From contig DASTPP010000058.1 in the NCBI GenBank assembly GCA_035762175.1, positions 1 to 64,000 of the forward strand: a stretch of DNA of 64,000 bases, written 5' to 3'. The position numbers and the translations under genes are program-made. Below the pieces are notes generated by a model. That model did no database searches, had not been told where the DNA came from, and saw nothing but the letters and a program-made list of their open reading frames with translations. Position 1 is the stretch's first letter. Each line of letters starts with the position of its first letter. Below are positions 10,661-18,974 of the stretch, piece after piece. Origin of the DNA: DASTPP01 sp035762175 (GTDB taxonomy: Bacteria > Myxococcota_A > Polyangia > Polyangiales > Polyangiaceae).

Positions 10661-12150
10661 GGCGCCGGCGCCCCCCCCTCGGCCGCCGCCCCCGCCGCCG
10701 CCGCCGCCCCCGCCGGCGCGTCGGCCTGCACCTTGCCCAGGATGGCGCGCGCCGTCTCGGCCCGCGCCGCGCTCTCGCCGAGCGTCTGGTGCGAGACCAC
10801 CCAGTGCGCGTCGAGCAGGTCGAGGTAGTCGAGGTCCGGCTCGCCGCCGCCGGGCGCGATGAACACCGCCGAGATGCGCGCCTCGGCCCGCACCGCCGCC
10901 ACCAGCGGCCGCGGCACGTCCTGCGCCGCGTGCGTGAAGAGGTGCACCACCGGCTCGCGCCCGTCGCGGCGGCGCGAGAGCGCGAGCTCCTGCGCCAGCG
11001 CGGCGAAGACGCGCGTCGGGTTCCGGCCCCGCTCGCCCTTGAACGAGAGCACGTACGCCGTCGGCAGCTCGCGCCCCTGCCCCCGCACCAGCTCGTAGAG
11101 CCGCGCGTCGAAGAACCGGAAGGCCACCTCCTCGCCCGCCAGGACCAGCTTCTTCGCCGTCGCGAGCGCCAGCCCCCGCGCGAAGGTCGCCCGCTCGCCC
11201 CGCATGCTGGCCGAGGCGTCGATGAGCAGGTGGTGCACCCGCCGGACCTCGTCGCGCGACTGGTCGCGCGAGTAATAGAGCACCTCGTCGTCGAGCAGCC
11301 GCCGCACCAGCTCGTCTTCGTCCCAGGCGAGCTCGGTGAGCACCAGGCTGTCGACCGTGCCCCGGCGCCCGAGCCCCGCGTAGCCGTGCGCCGCGAAGGT
11401 CGAGGCGGCCGGGCGGCTCTTGGTCTCGAGCACGCTCGGCAAGATCTCGAGCGAGAACGACACGATGTCGTGCGTGCTCGGGTTGCCGAGCGCCGCGAGC
11501 AGGTCGACCTGCCCGCCCGCGGCCCCCGCCCCGCCGAGCCCGAGCAGCCCGAGCAGCTGCAGCGTGTCGAGGTCGACCGCGTCGACCAGCGTCAAGACCA
11601 GCAGCCGCCCCCGCACCAGCGCCGCCAGCGACTCGAGCTCGAAGCCGCGGTCGAGCCGCGCCCAGAGCCCCACGAGGTCGGGCCCCCCGAGCTCGAAGGC
11701 CCCGGCGTCCGCCGGCAGCGCCGTCGCGTAGGGCCGCCGCGTGCGCACCCGCCGCGCCACCGCCCCGAGCAGCCGCGCCACGAGCGCCCCGACCAGCGCG
11801 TCCGACCGCTTGGCGTCGCGCGCCCGCTGCGACGCCTCGCTCTGCGCCACCTCGTCGATGATCTCGCGGTAGGCCGTCACGGCCTCGGCCGCCCCCGCCG
11901 TCTTCGCCACCAGCGGCCCGAGCTCGCAGCGGGGCCCGATCTTCAGCTGCTCGCGCGGCGCCGCGAAGAGCAGCCCGAAGTCGTGCACGAACGCGAAGGG
12001 CAAGACCACGCCCAGCCGCTCGAGATCGCGTTGCCAGACCGCCGCCCGCAGCGCCAGCGCCGACGAGAGCGGCCGCACGTGCGAGAGCGCCAGGCTGCCC
12101 AGCGGGCCGACGACCCCGGGGTCGGAGAGCAACGAGGCCGCGGCGGGCAT
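10657..12150 (-). CDS. VWA-domain protein
   Basis: The product (497 residues from the Met at 12150) has a C-terminal von Willebrand A domain. The first MIDAS loop reads LLIDASASM (D-x-S-x-S), followed by VAFRFFDARLYELV and VVHLFTHAAQD as later strands. The N-terminal half is helical with an Ala-rich end and no signal peptide. The start at 12150 is preferred because the sequence upstream looks non-coding; a longer frame reaches 12222. No MoxR-type ATPase, the usual partner of cytoplasmic VWA proteins, lies beside it. The partners here are a HEAT/TPR protein and a degenerate phosphoribosyltransferase. Confidence 0.8.
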   Translation of the reverse strand: MPAAASLLSDPGVVGPLGSLALSHVRPLSSALALRAAVWQRDLERLGVVLPFAFVHDFGLLFAAPREQLKIGPRCELGPLVAKTAGAAEAVTAYREIIDEVAQSEASQRARDAKRSDALVGALVARLLGAVARRVRTRRPYATALPADAGAFELGGPDLVGLWARLDRGFELESLAALVRGRLLVLTLVDAVDLDTLQLLGLLGLGGAGAAGGQVDLLAALGNPSTHDIVSFSLEILPSVLETKSRPAASTFAAHGYAGLGRRGTVDSLVLTELAWDEDELVRRLLDDEVLYYSRDQSRDEVRRVHHLLIDASASMRGERATFARGLALATAKKLVLAGEEVAFRFFDARLYELVRGQGRELPTAYVLSFKGERGRNPTRVFAALAQELALSRRRDGREPVVHLFTHAAQDVPRPLVAAVRAEARISAVFIAPGGGEPDLDYLDLLDAHWVVSHQTLGESAARAETARAILGKVQADAPAGAAAAAGAAAEGGAPAP

Positions 12151-12535
12151 CGGGGCGGCCACCCTACCACGCGCCGCCGGGGCCCGCAGCGGGGCCCCCC
12201 CGACGTCGCCAAAACCCGACAAAGACTCGTTCGCGCCCGGTGTGGCCCCACCTTCGTCGCGAAACCATGTCTTTTATCGCTCTCGCCGGGTCGAAAGTCG
12301 GGCCCTCGAACGTTAGAAAAGTTAATATAATATGGGGTGACCCGCCAAAGAAAATCAAAAAAAACTATCGACCCCTGTAAGCAAGCGTCGCACATTGTCT
12401 GCCCAAATGCTGAAGCTCAAAGGCCGGCTCGACGTTTTTTTGCCCGAAATGGCCTGAATGTGCATTAGAGTCAAAAGTTTACGAAAAAGGTGGGTGCATT
12501 AATCACAAGGTAGTGGTAAGAACGCGGTCACCCAC
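12151..12535. other. A+T-richer intergenic island between divergent genes
   Basis: This 385-base gap separates the VWA operon from the forward DUF2378-like gene. From about 12220 it is far richer in A and T than the rest of the window, with runs such as GTTAATATAATATGGGG, AAAATCAAAAAAAACT and GTTTTTTTGCCC. A TATAAT match lies at 12326-12331, but no good -35 element was seen at the right distance. I found no open frame or RNA fold I could defend. It probably holds promoters for both flanking units, or is acquired DNA. Confidence 0.5.
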
Positions 12536-13417
12536 ATGCAGAACCCGCGTTCTACCCCCTCGCCAGCCGCCAGCGAACCGTGCACATCGGGCGCGAGCCT
12601 GCTCGGGGTGCGGCGGGCGCTCGAGGGGCTGGTCGGCGAAGATGTCGTGGGCCGGGCGCTCGCCTCGTTGCCGCGCGCCACGGCCGACGAGCTCGCGACG
12701 ATGACGCCCTTCTCCTGGGTGCGCATGTCGACCTCGTCGCAGCTCATCGACGCGGCCGCCCAGCTCTCGGGGTGGGACGCCGAGAAGCTCTACGACGTGG
12801 CGCTGCGCCGGGGCGCCGAGCAGTCGTTCCGCACTCTGTGGAAGGCGCTCGTGAACTTCACGACCGACCGGGCCTTCATCGCGCGTGCGCCCTTGCTTTA
12901 CGCCAAGGCGCACAACACGGGGGCGCTCGTCGCGCAGGCGAGCGCGCCGGGGCGGGCCGAGGCGCGCGTGGTCGGCTGGCCGGCGATGAACGATCGGGCG
13001 GTGCGCTCGGTGGGCGTCAACCTGCAGGTCGCGCTCGAGCTCGCCGGGCGCCGCGACGTGCGCGGCACGTGGTTCCGGACGGGCGTCGGGGCGGTGTACC
13101 AGCTCCGCTGGTGGGTGCCGAACGTGCGCTCCTTCGCGCCGGCGCGCGTCGAGCCGGCGCGCGCCGGCGGCGCCCTGTCCGTTCGTTTACCCCGGTCGAC
13201 GCTCGGGGGTGGCCCGGCCTCGGGCCCCCGAGACGACCGCTCGGCTCGCGGCGGGCCGGGCTCCGTGAGGGCGGCCGGGCGGCCCCCGAGCGCGGGCCGC
13301 CCCCGGCGCGGTCGCGCGGGCGCCGTGGCGCGGGTTCGACTCGAACGACGACGACGGCCGCCCCCGGCGCGGCCGCGCGGGCGAGGGGCTGGCGCGAGCC
13401 CCCGCGGCATGGAATAA
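12536..13417 (+). CDS. DUF2378/TIGR02265-like myxobacterial protein
   Basis: The first 200 residues or so look like the Myxococcus paralogue family TIGR02265 (DUF2378). They form a helical N-terminal half (LSGWDAEKLYDVALRRGAEQ), then APLLYAKAHNTG, a strand pair around APGRAEARVVGWP, and a final VRGTWFRTGVGAVYQLRWW. The family has no assigned biochemical role. The last 85 residues or so are Arg/Pro/Gly-rich and low in complexity, and contain a 28-bp direct repeat, so the true C-terminus may lie earlier. It ends 18 bases before mfd. The start follows the A+T-rich island and has no convincing alternative. Confidence 0.6.
   Translation: MQNPRSTPSPAASEPCTSGASLLGVRRALEGLVGEDVVGRALASLPRATADELATMTPFSWVRMSTSSQLIDAAAQLSGWDAEKLYDVALRRGAEQSFRTLWKALVNFTTDRAFIARAPLLYAKAHNTGALVAQASAPGRAEARVVGWPAMNDRAVRSVGVNLQVALELAGRRDVRGTWFRTGVGAVYQLRWWVPNVRSFAPARVEPARAGGALSVRLPRSTLGGGPASGPRDDRSARGGPGSVRAAGRPPSAGRPRRGRAGAVARVRLERRRRPPPARPRGRGAGASPRGME
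13295..13383. repeat. 28-bp direct repeat in the 3' part of the DUF2378-like ORF
   Basis: A GGCCGCCCCCGGCGCGGTCG... unit occurs at 13295-13322 and again at 13356-13383, 61 bases apart, with one mismatch. It coincides with the low-complexity tail of the ORF just before mfd. Confidence 0.75.
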
Positions 13418-13435
13418 GCCCGGGCCTCCCGCCCC

Positions 13436-16400
13436 ATGGCCGACCCCACCCTGAGCGCCGCGCTCGGCGAACGCGTCGAGTTGCCCGGCCTGCCCGAAGG
13501 CCCTCCGCCCGACCTCGACGACCCGCTGCCCTCGCTCGATCCGCCCGAGGGGCGGCCGCTCGTGCGGGTGCGGCAGGCGGCCGAGGCGGCGGCGGGGCTG
13601 AAGGGGGGCGAGCCCTTGCGCCACCTCGTCGGCGTGGTCGGCGCGGCGAGCGCGCTCGCGGCGACGGCGTTGCGGGCGGCGACGGGCGCGCTCGTCGTGT
13701 GCGTGGTCGACGGGCTCGAGCGGGCGAACCGGCTGGCCGCCGACCTGAACTTTCTCGCGGGCGAGCGGCGCGAGGGGGGCGAGGGGGGCGCGCTCGGGCG
13801 CGTGCTCGTCTTGCCGCCCTACGAGACGAGCCCCTACGCCGACGTCAACCCCGACCGGCGCGCGGCGATGGCGCGGCTCGCCGTCTTGCACCACGTCGCC
13901 GCGGGCGCCGAGGCGCACTTTCTCGTGGTCACGGCCGCGTCGTTGGCGCGCAAGGTGGTGGCGCCGGGCGTGATCATGGCGCACGCGCTGCGGGTCGAGG
14001 CCGAGCAAGAGCTCGACCGCGACGCCTTCGTCGCCGCGCTCTCGCGGGCGGGCTACCTGCGGGTGCCGGTGGTCGAAGACCCCGGCTCGTTCGCGGTGCG
14101 CGGCGGGCTCATCGACCTCTGGCCGGCGTCGCTGAGCGAGCCGGTGCGCGTCGAGCTCTACGGCGATCTCGTGCTCTCGCTCAAGCAGTTCGACCCCGAG
14201 GGCCAGCGCACGCTGCGCGAGGTCAAGGCGGTGTCGCTGCCGCCGGCGCGCGAGGCGGTGCTGACCGACGAGGCCGTGGGGCGGGCGCGGGGGGCGCTGC
14301 GCGCGATCTGCGACGCGGCCGACTGGCCCTCGACCAAGGCGCGCCAGCTCGAGGGCGACGTGACGGGGGGGCGGGGCTTCTTCGGCGCCGACGGGTTTTT
14401 GCCCGCCTTCGGCGAGCTCGCGCCGCTCTTCGCCTACCTGCCCGCGGGCGCGGCCTTCGTGCTCGAAGACCCGCCGGCGCTCACGCGCGCGCTGCGCGAC
14501 GAGCTCGGCCGGGCGATGGCCGACGAGAACGAGAAGCTGAGGGAGCCGCACTTCCCGCGGGAGGCCTTCTACGAGACCGAGCCCGACGTGGCCGACGCGC
14601 TCGCCGCGCGCCCCTTCCTCGCGCTGCACCGCGGCGCGGTCGAGGGGGGCGAGGGGGCCGAAGACTTCGAGCGCTTCGAGGCGGCGCCGCCGGGCGCGCC
14701 GACGCTCGACGCCCGGGGGCACGACGATCTCGAGCGGGCGGTCAAGCGGGCGCGGCAGTCGCGGGGCAAGGCGGGCACGCTCGAGCCGCTCGTGCGGCGG
14801 GTGCGGGCCTGGCACGAGGCGGGGCTGCGCGTCGTCCTGACGGCGCGGGCCGAGACGCAGGCCGAGCGCCTGGTCGCGCTCTTGCGCCACGCGGGGGTCG
14901 AGTGCCGGCTGCGGCCGGGGGGCTTCTCGCACGACCTTTCGGGCGACGGGGGGGCGCCGCGGGGCGTCGCGCTGGTCGTGCACGGGCCGCTCGCGCGGGG
15001 CGCGGTGCTGCCCGGCGAGGCGCTCGCGCTGGTCACCGAAGAAGAGGTCTTCGGGGCCCGCGCCCACCGCCGGCCGGCGCGCGAGCGCGCCCAGCGCTCG
15101 TCGGCGAAGCCTTTTCTCGAAGACTTGCGCGAGCTCGCCGTCGGCGACTACGTCGTGCACAGCGAGCACGGCGTCGGCCGCTACCTCGGGCTCTTGCACA
15201 AGGCCGTGGGCGAGCACACGGTCGACCTGCTCGCGGTCGAGTACGCGGGGGGCGACAAGCTCTACCTGCCGGTCTACCGGCTGAACCAAATTCAGAAGTT
15301 TCGGGGCGGCGAGGGCGCGCCGAAGCTCGACCGGCTCGGCGGCGTCACCTTCGGCAAGACCAAGCAGCGCGTCGAGAAGCAGGTCCGGCAGATGGCCGAC
15401 GAGCTCTTGCGGCTGTACGCCGAGCGGCAGGCGGTGGCGGGCGACGCGCTGCCGCCGGCCGACGACGAGTACCGCGCCTTCGAGGCGACCTTCCCGTTCG
15501 ACGAGACGCCCGACCAGGCGCGCGCCATCGGCGAGGTCTTGCGCGACCTCGAGACCCCGCGGCCGATGGACCGGTTGGTGTGCGGCGACGTCGGCTTCGG
15601 CAAGACCGAGGTGGCGATCCGGGCCGCCTTCCGCGTGGCGATGGAGGGCAAGCAGGTCGCCGTGCTCTGCCCGACGACGGTGCTCGCGCAGCAGCACTAC
15701 CTGAACTTCGAGGCGCGCTTCCGCGACCACCCGCTGCGGGTCGCCGCCCTCTCGCGCTTCCAGACGAAGGCCGAGCTCGACCAGGTCGTGCGCGAGGTCA
15801 AGGAGGGCAAGGTCGACGTCGTCGTCGGCACCCACCGCCTGCTCTCGAAGGACATCCACTTCAAGCGCCTCGGCCTGCTCGTCGTCGACGAAGAGCAGCG
15901 CTTCGGCGTGACGCACAAAGAGCGCATCAAGCAGCTGCGGCGCAACGTCGACGTGCTGACGCTGAGCGCGACGCCCATCCCCCGGACGCTGCAGATGGCC
16001 GTCAGCGGGCTGCGCGACATGTCGCTCATCACGACGCCGCCGGTCGACCGGCGGGCGATTCGCACGCTGGTGACGCGCTACGACGAGGGCGTCTTGCGCG
16101 AGGCGGTGCGGCGCGAGCTCGGGCGCGGCGGGCAGGTGTTCTACGTCTACAACCGCGTCGAGGGCCTCTACGAGCGCGCGGCGAAGCTGCAGTCGCTCGT
16201 GCCCGAGGCGCGCGTCGCGGTCGCCCACGGCCAGATGGGCGAGGGGGCGCTCGAGCGGGCGATGCTCGACTTCGTCGAGGGGCGCTTCGACGTGCTCTGC
16301 GCGACGGCCATCATCGAGAGCGGGCTCGACATACCGCGGGCGAATACCATCGTCATCGACCGGGCCGACATGTTCGGCCTGGCCCAGCTCTACCAGCTGC

Positions 16401-17140
16401 GGGGCCGCGTCGGCCGCTCGAAAGAGCGCGCCTACTGCTACCTGGTCGTGCCGCCCGCGAGCGCCATGACCGACGAGGCGCGCGCGCGCATCGAGGCGCT
16501 CGAGCGGCACACCGAGCTCGGCTCGGGCTTCCAGATCGCCAGCCTCGACCTCGAGCTGCGGGGCGCCGGCGACCTGCTCGGCGCCGAGCAGAGCGGCGCC
16601 GTCGCCTCGGTCGGCTTCGACCTGTTCTGCAACATGCTCGAGGGGGCGGTGCGCGAGCTGCGGGGCGAGCCGGTGGTGCACGAGGTCGAGCCCGACCTCA
16701 CCGTCGACGTCGAGGCCCTCTTGCCCGAGGGCTACGTCGACGAGGTCGGCGTGCGCCTCTCGCTCTACAAGCGCCTGGCGAGCGCGGGCGACGAGGCCGA
16801 GGTCGCCGAGCTCGCCGCCGAGATGGAAGACCGCTTCGGCGCCCCGCCCCCCGAGGCGAAGAACCTCGTCGAGCTGATGCGCATCAAGACCGAGCTCCGG
16901 CGCCTGCGCGCGCTCGGCCTCGAGGCGAGCGCGCGCTCGGTCACGCTGCACCTGCGCGAAGACACCCCGCTCGACCCGGCCAAGGTCATGGCGCTCGTGC
17001 AGAAGAAGGGCTCGCCCTACAAGCTGACGCCCGACATGCGCCTCACGCGCCGCTTCCCCGAGGCTCAGCCGCCCTTGCCGCCGCTCGAGAACGCCGAGGC
17101 CGTCCTCGCCGACCTCGCCAAGTGCCTGAAAGAGGGCTGA
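13436..17140 (+). CDS. mfd: Transcription-repair coupling factor Mfd
   Basis: At 1234 residues the protein has full Mfd length and domain order. It has a UvrB-like N-terminal part (VLVLPPYETSPYADVNPDR), then a CarD-like RNA-polymerase interaction domain near residue 570 (GDYVVHSEHGVGRYLGL). The SF2 translocase follows, with Walker A GDVGFGKTE near 717, motif II DEEQ near 817 and motif III LSATPIPRTLQM. The later helicase motifs (ATAIIESGLDIPRANT, LRGRVGRSK) and the C-terminal TRCF domain are all present. Mfd removes RNA polymerase stalled at DNA lesions and recruits UvrA. A membrane-protein gene begins 8 bases downstream. Confidence 0.97.
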   Translation: MADPTLSAALGERVELPGLPEGPPPDLDDPLPSLDPPEGRPLVRVRQAAEAAAGLKGGEPLRHLVGVVGAASALAATALRAATGALVVCVVDGLERANRLAADLNFLAGERREGGEGGALGRVLVLPPYETSPYADVNPDRRAAMARLAVLHHVAAGAEAHFLVVTAASLARKVVAPGVIMAHALRVEAEQELDRDAFVAALSRAGYLRVPVVEDPGSFAVRGGLIDLWPASLSEPVRVELYGDLVLSLKQFDPEGQRTLREVKAVSLPPAREAVLTDEAVGRARGALRAICDAADWPSTKARQLEGDVTGGRGFFGADGFLPAFGELAPLFAYLPAGAAFVLEDPPALTRALRDELGRAMADENEKLREPHFPREAFYETEPDVADALAARPFLALHRGAVEGGEGAEDFERFEAAPPGAPTLDARGHDDLERAVKRARQSRGKAGTLEPLVRRVRAWHEAGLRVVLTARAETQAERLVALLRHAGVECRLRPGGFSHDLSGDGGAPRGVALVVHGPLARGAVLPGEALALVTEEEVFGARAHRRPARERAQRSSAKPFLEDLRELAVGDYVVHSEHGVGRYLGLLHKAVGEHTVDLLAVEYAGGDKLYLPVYRLNQIQKFRGGEGAPKLDRLGGVTFGKTKQRVEKQVRQMADELLRLYAERQAVAGDALPPADDEYRAFEATFPFDETPDQARAIGEVLRDLETPRPMDRLVCGDVGFGKTEVAIRAAFRVAMEGKQVAVLCPTTVLAQQHYLNFEARFRDHPLRVAALSRFQTKAELDQVVREVKEGKVDVVVGTHRLLSKDIHFKRLGLLVVDEEQRFGVTHKERIKQLRRNVDVLTLSATPIPRTLQMAVSGLRDMSLITTPPVDRRAIRTLVTRYDEGVLREAVRRELGRGGQVFYVYNRVEGLYERAAKLQSLVPEARVAVAHGQMGEGALERAMLDFVEGRFDVLCATAIIESGLDIPRANTIVIDRADMFGLAQLYQLRGRVGRSKERAYCYLVVPPASAMTDEARARIEALERHTELGSGFQIASLDLELRGAGDLLGAEQSGAVASVGFDLFCNMLEGAVRELRGEPVVHEVEPDLTVDVEALLPEGYVDEVGVRLSLYKRLASAGDEAEVAELAAEMEDRFGAPPPEAKNLVELMRIKTELRRLRALGLEASARSVTLHLREDTPLDPAKVMALVQKKGSPYKLTPDMRLTRRFPEAQPPLPPLENAEAVLADLAKCLKEG

Positions 17141-17148
17141 GCGCCCGG

Positions 17149-17700
17149 GTGGAAGCCGAGGGCGCGGCCCCCCTGACACCGCTGCCGCCCCCGCGCCGCT
17201 CGGCCGCGAGCGCGCTCGCCGGCCCGCTGCCCCTGGCCGCGGTGGCGCTGCTCGTCGTCAACGATCACTGGGCGAAGCGGGCGTACCCAGGTTGGCTGAC
17301 GGGCAAGCTCAGCGACGTGGCGGGCATGGTGTTCTTTCCGCTCTTGCTGGGGGCGCTCGCCGAAGGGGCGCTCGCCCTCTTCGGCACGAGGCCGCCCTTG
17401 CGCCGCACGCTCGCCGCGGCGTGCCTGGCGACGGCCCTCGCGTTCGCCCTCGCGAAGACGACCGAGGCCGGCAACGCGGCCTACCGGGTCGGGCTCGGCT
17501 ACGCGCAGTGGCCCTTCTACGCGCTCGGCGCCGCGGCCCGGGGCCGGCCCGCCCCGCCGCCCCGCCCCGTCGTGTTGGTCCGCGACCCGAGCGATCTCAT
17601 CGCCCTGCCCTTCGTCGGCCTCGCGTACGCGCTCGGCGCGCGGCCGGGCGGGGGGCGGGCGCGGCGCAAGGGCGAGCGCGCGGGCGCGACGCTCGCCTGA
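17149..17700 (+). CDS. Small polytopic membrane protein
   Basis: From a GTG at 17149 the frame encodes 183 residues with three to four hydrophobic segments: GPLPLAAVALLVVNDHW, the region around GMVFFPLLLGALAEG, ACLATALAFALAK, and IALPFVGLAYALGA. The motif NDHWAKRAYPGWLTGKLSDVAG is striking and looks conserved, but I do not know its function. The upstream part of the same frame is only a shadow of mfd. The GTG was chosen because it falls 8 bases after the mfd stop, consistent with co-transcription. The 3' end lies in a 22-bp tandem repeat. Confidence 0.7.
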   Translation: MEAEGAAPLTPLPPPRRSAASALAGPLPLAAVALLVVNDHWAKRAYPGWLTGKLSDVAGMVFFPLLLGALAEGALALFGTRPPLRRTLAAACLATALAFALAKTTEAGNAAYRVGLGYAQWPFYALGAAARGRPAPPPRPVVLVRDPSDLIALPFVGLAYALGARPGGGRARRKGERAGATLA

Positions 17701-17745
17701 GGCGCGCGCGACGCTCGCTCGAGGCGGGCGCGACGCGAAGCCCAA
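17680..17745. repeat. 22-bp degenerate tandem repeat over a gene end
   Basis: The element GGCGCGACGCTCGCCTGAGG recurs with a 22-base period. The GACG cores are at 17688, 17710 and 17732, and the last copies are decayed. The first copy contains the stop codon of the membrane protein. Confidence 0.7.
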
Positions 17746-17790
17746 GGCGGGGCCGACGCCCCGCCCCGCCCCCCCCCGGGCCGCCCCACC

Positions 17791-17908
17791 GCGAGGGCCG
17801 GCGCGCGGGCGCGAGCCTCACTCGGGGCGGGCGCGCCGCGCGGGCCGGCGCGCGGGCGCGAGCCTCACTCGGGGCGGGCGCGCCGCGAGGGCCGGCGCGC
17901 GGGCGCGG
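17791..17908. repeat. 47-bp tandem repeat over the tetR 3' end
   Basis: Two nearly identical 47-bp copies (17791-17837 and 17838-17884) and a partial third occur. The second copy contains the tetR stop codon (TCA at 17865 on this strand), and the first carries an extra downstream copy of it. The period is not a multiple of three. Confidence 0.85.
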
Positions 17909-18773
17909 CGCTCGCCTCCGCCGCGCCCTGCCGCCGCGGCCGGGGCAGGCCTTGGCGCCCGGCCGGGGCCTCGCCCCCGCGGCCGGCCCCGCGCTCGGCG
18001 GCGGCCACGGGCGGCGGCGCCATGTACGGCTCGAGGTAGCGGATCACAACCTTCTTGGTCTCGTCGACGATCTGCGGCGCCAGATCGCGCCCGCGCAGGG
18101 CGGCGATCGCCAGCATCGTGCTCACGAGCTCGACGACCACGGTGGCGACCACGCGACGCCGGGCCGGTTCGAGCGAGGGCGCGAGGGACGCGAACGCGAG
18201 CTCGAGGCGGCGCGCGAACTCGCGGTTCACGAGGTCGCCCTCGACGAGGAGCTGGTCGGTGACCTTGAGGCTCATCCAGACCACGCGAAAGACGGGCGTC
18301 TTGAGGTCGTACGCGGCGAAGGCGTCGATGGCCCGCTCGGCCAGGGCCTGCCACGAGGTGGCGGGCGGCCCTTCGACCACGAGCGCCTCGAAGATGGCGC
18401 GAACTTGGTCGAGGTAGCGCGGGATGAGCGCCTGAAAGAGCGCGAGCTTGTTCGGGAAGAACCGGTACACGCTGCCGATCGACGTCGCGGCCCGCTCGGC
18501 GATGGCCTCGGTCGTGGCGGCCTCGTAGCCGACCTCGGCGAACACGGCGGTCGCGGCGTCGAGAATGCGCTCGTAGCGCTCGCGGCTGCGCGCCTGCGCC
18601 GGCACGGCGCGCGGGGGGCTCGCCGGCGGGGGCGGGGGCGGGGCGGGGCGGCGGGCCGCGGAGGGCACGGTCTCGGGGCGCGTTCGGGGGGTGGCGCCGC
18701 GCGCGGGCGGCGGGCGGCGGGCAGCAGGCACCAGGCGCGAGGGATGAAACCACGCCCCGCGGAAAGGGGCCAT
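17865..18773 (-). CDS. TetR-family transcriptional regulator
   Basis: The helix-turn-helix region reads RILDAATAVFAEVGYEAATT, continuing to AERAATSIGSVYRFFPNK, which is typical of TetR. A helical ligand-binding domain of about 150 residues and a disordered Arg/Pro tail follow. Counting from the ATG at 18773 gives 302 residues, including a Pro-rich N-terminal extension. A GTG at 18605 would give 247, closer to family length. The frame stays open to 18884, but that start would lie across the operators and is unlikely. The gene is divergent from the P450, and three palindromes in the gap suggest it represses both itself and the P450. Confidence 0.9.
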   Translation of the reverse strand: MAPFRGAWFHPSRLVPAARRPPPARGATPRTRPETVPSAARRPAPPPPPPASPPRAVPAQARSRERYERILDAATAVFAEVGYEAATTEAIAERAATSIGSVYRFFPNKLALFQALIPRYLDQVRAIFEALVVEGPPATSWQALAERAIDAFAAYDLKTPVFRVVWMSLKVTDQLLVEGDLVNREFARRLELAFASLAPSLEPARRRVVATVVVELVSTMLAIAALRGRDLAPQIVDETKKVVIRYLEPYMAPPPVAAAERGAGRGGEAPAGRQGLPRPRRQGAAEASAAPARRPSRRARPE

Positions 18774-18816
18774 GTCGTTGCGGGGGCGGCGGCCGGCGCG
18801 GAGAGCCGGTGCGGGG

Positions 18817-18844
18817 CGAAACGTGAGGGTATTCTCACGTTTCG
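18817..18844. promoter_or_regulatory. Operator palindrome 1 (tetR/P450)
   Basis: CGAAACGTGAG, a 6-base spacer and CTCACGTTTCG form a perfect 11-bp inverted repeat 44 bases upstream of the tetR start. It is the most symmetrical of three related sites and has the size and symmetry of a TetR operator. Confidence 0.85.
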
Positions 18845-18846
18845 TC

Positions 18847-18876
18847 TTGACAAACGCGAGGCTTTCCTCACATTTT
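18847..18876 (+). promoter_or_regulatory. Candidate sigma-70 promoter for the P450 gene
   Basis: A perfect TTGACA at 18847-18852 is followed after 17-18 bases by ACATTT/CATTTT as a weak -10. Operator 2 fills the spacer, so a bound repressor would block polymerase directly. Confidence 0.5.
18852..18875. promoter_or_regulatory. Operator palindrome 2 (tetR/P450)
   Basis: AAACGCGAGG, CTTT, CCTCACATTT repeats the 24-base layout of operator 1 with two imperfect positions. Its centre is 33 bases from that of operator 1, close to three helical turns, so proteins bound to both would face the same side. Confidence 0.8.
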
Positions 18877-18883
18877 GGCATCA

Positions 18884-18907
18884 AAACGTGAGGCTACCCT
18901 CGTGTTT
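18884..18907. promoter_or_regulatory. Operator palindrome 3 (tetR/P450)
   Basis: AAACGTGAGG, CTAC, CCTCGTGTTT is the third copy of the same 24-base site. Its centre is 32 bases from that of operator 2 and it ends 67 bases before the P450 start. Confidence 0.8.
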
Positions 18908-18974
18908 CTCCCCTTCCCCCTTTTTGCGCCGCCCGGGGCGCTCGCACCACCCCGGGGCCCGGCTACGGTGCCCG

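Noticed and set aside
13325..13350. tRNA T-loop-like GGTTCGACTCG
   Set aside because: No acceptor stem, anticodon arm or CCA-proximal pairing could be built around it.
13187..17179. A 1330-codon reverse frame opposite mfd
   Set aside because: It is the antisense shadow of mfd, with no start region, domain or family resemblance.
12580..17700. A continuous forward frame of 1706 codons across mfd
   Set aside because: Only its last 184 codons (from GTG 17149) look like a protein; the rest is an Arg/Ala-rich shadow of the DUF2378-like and mfd genes caused by extreme G+C content.
18774..18884. Earlier ATG start for the TetR gene at 18884
   Set aside because: It would translate through the operators; the ATG at 18773 or the GTG at 18605 fit the family better.
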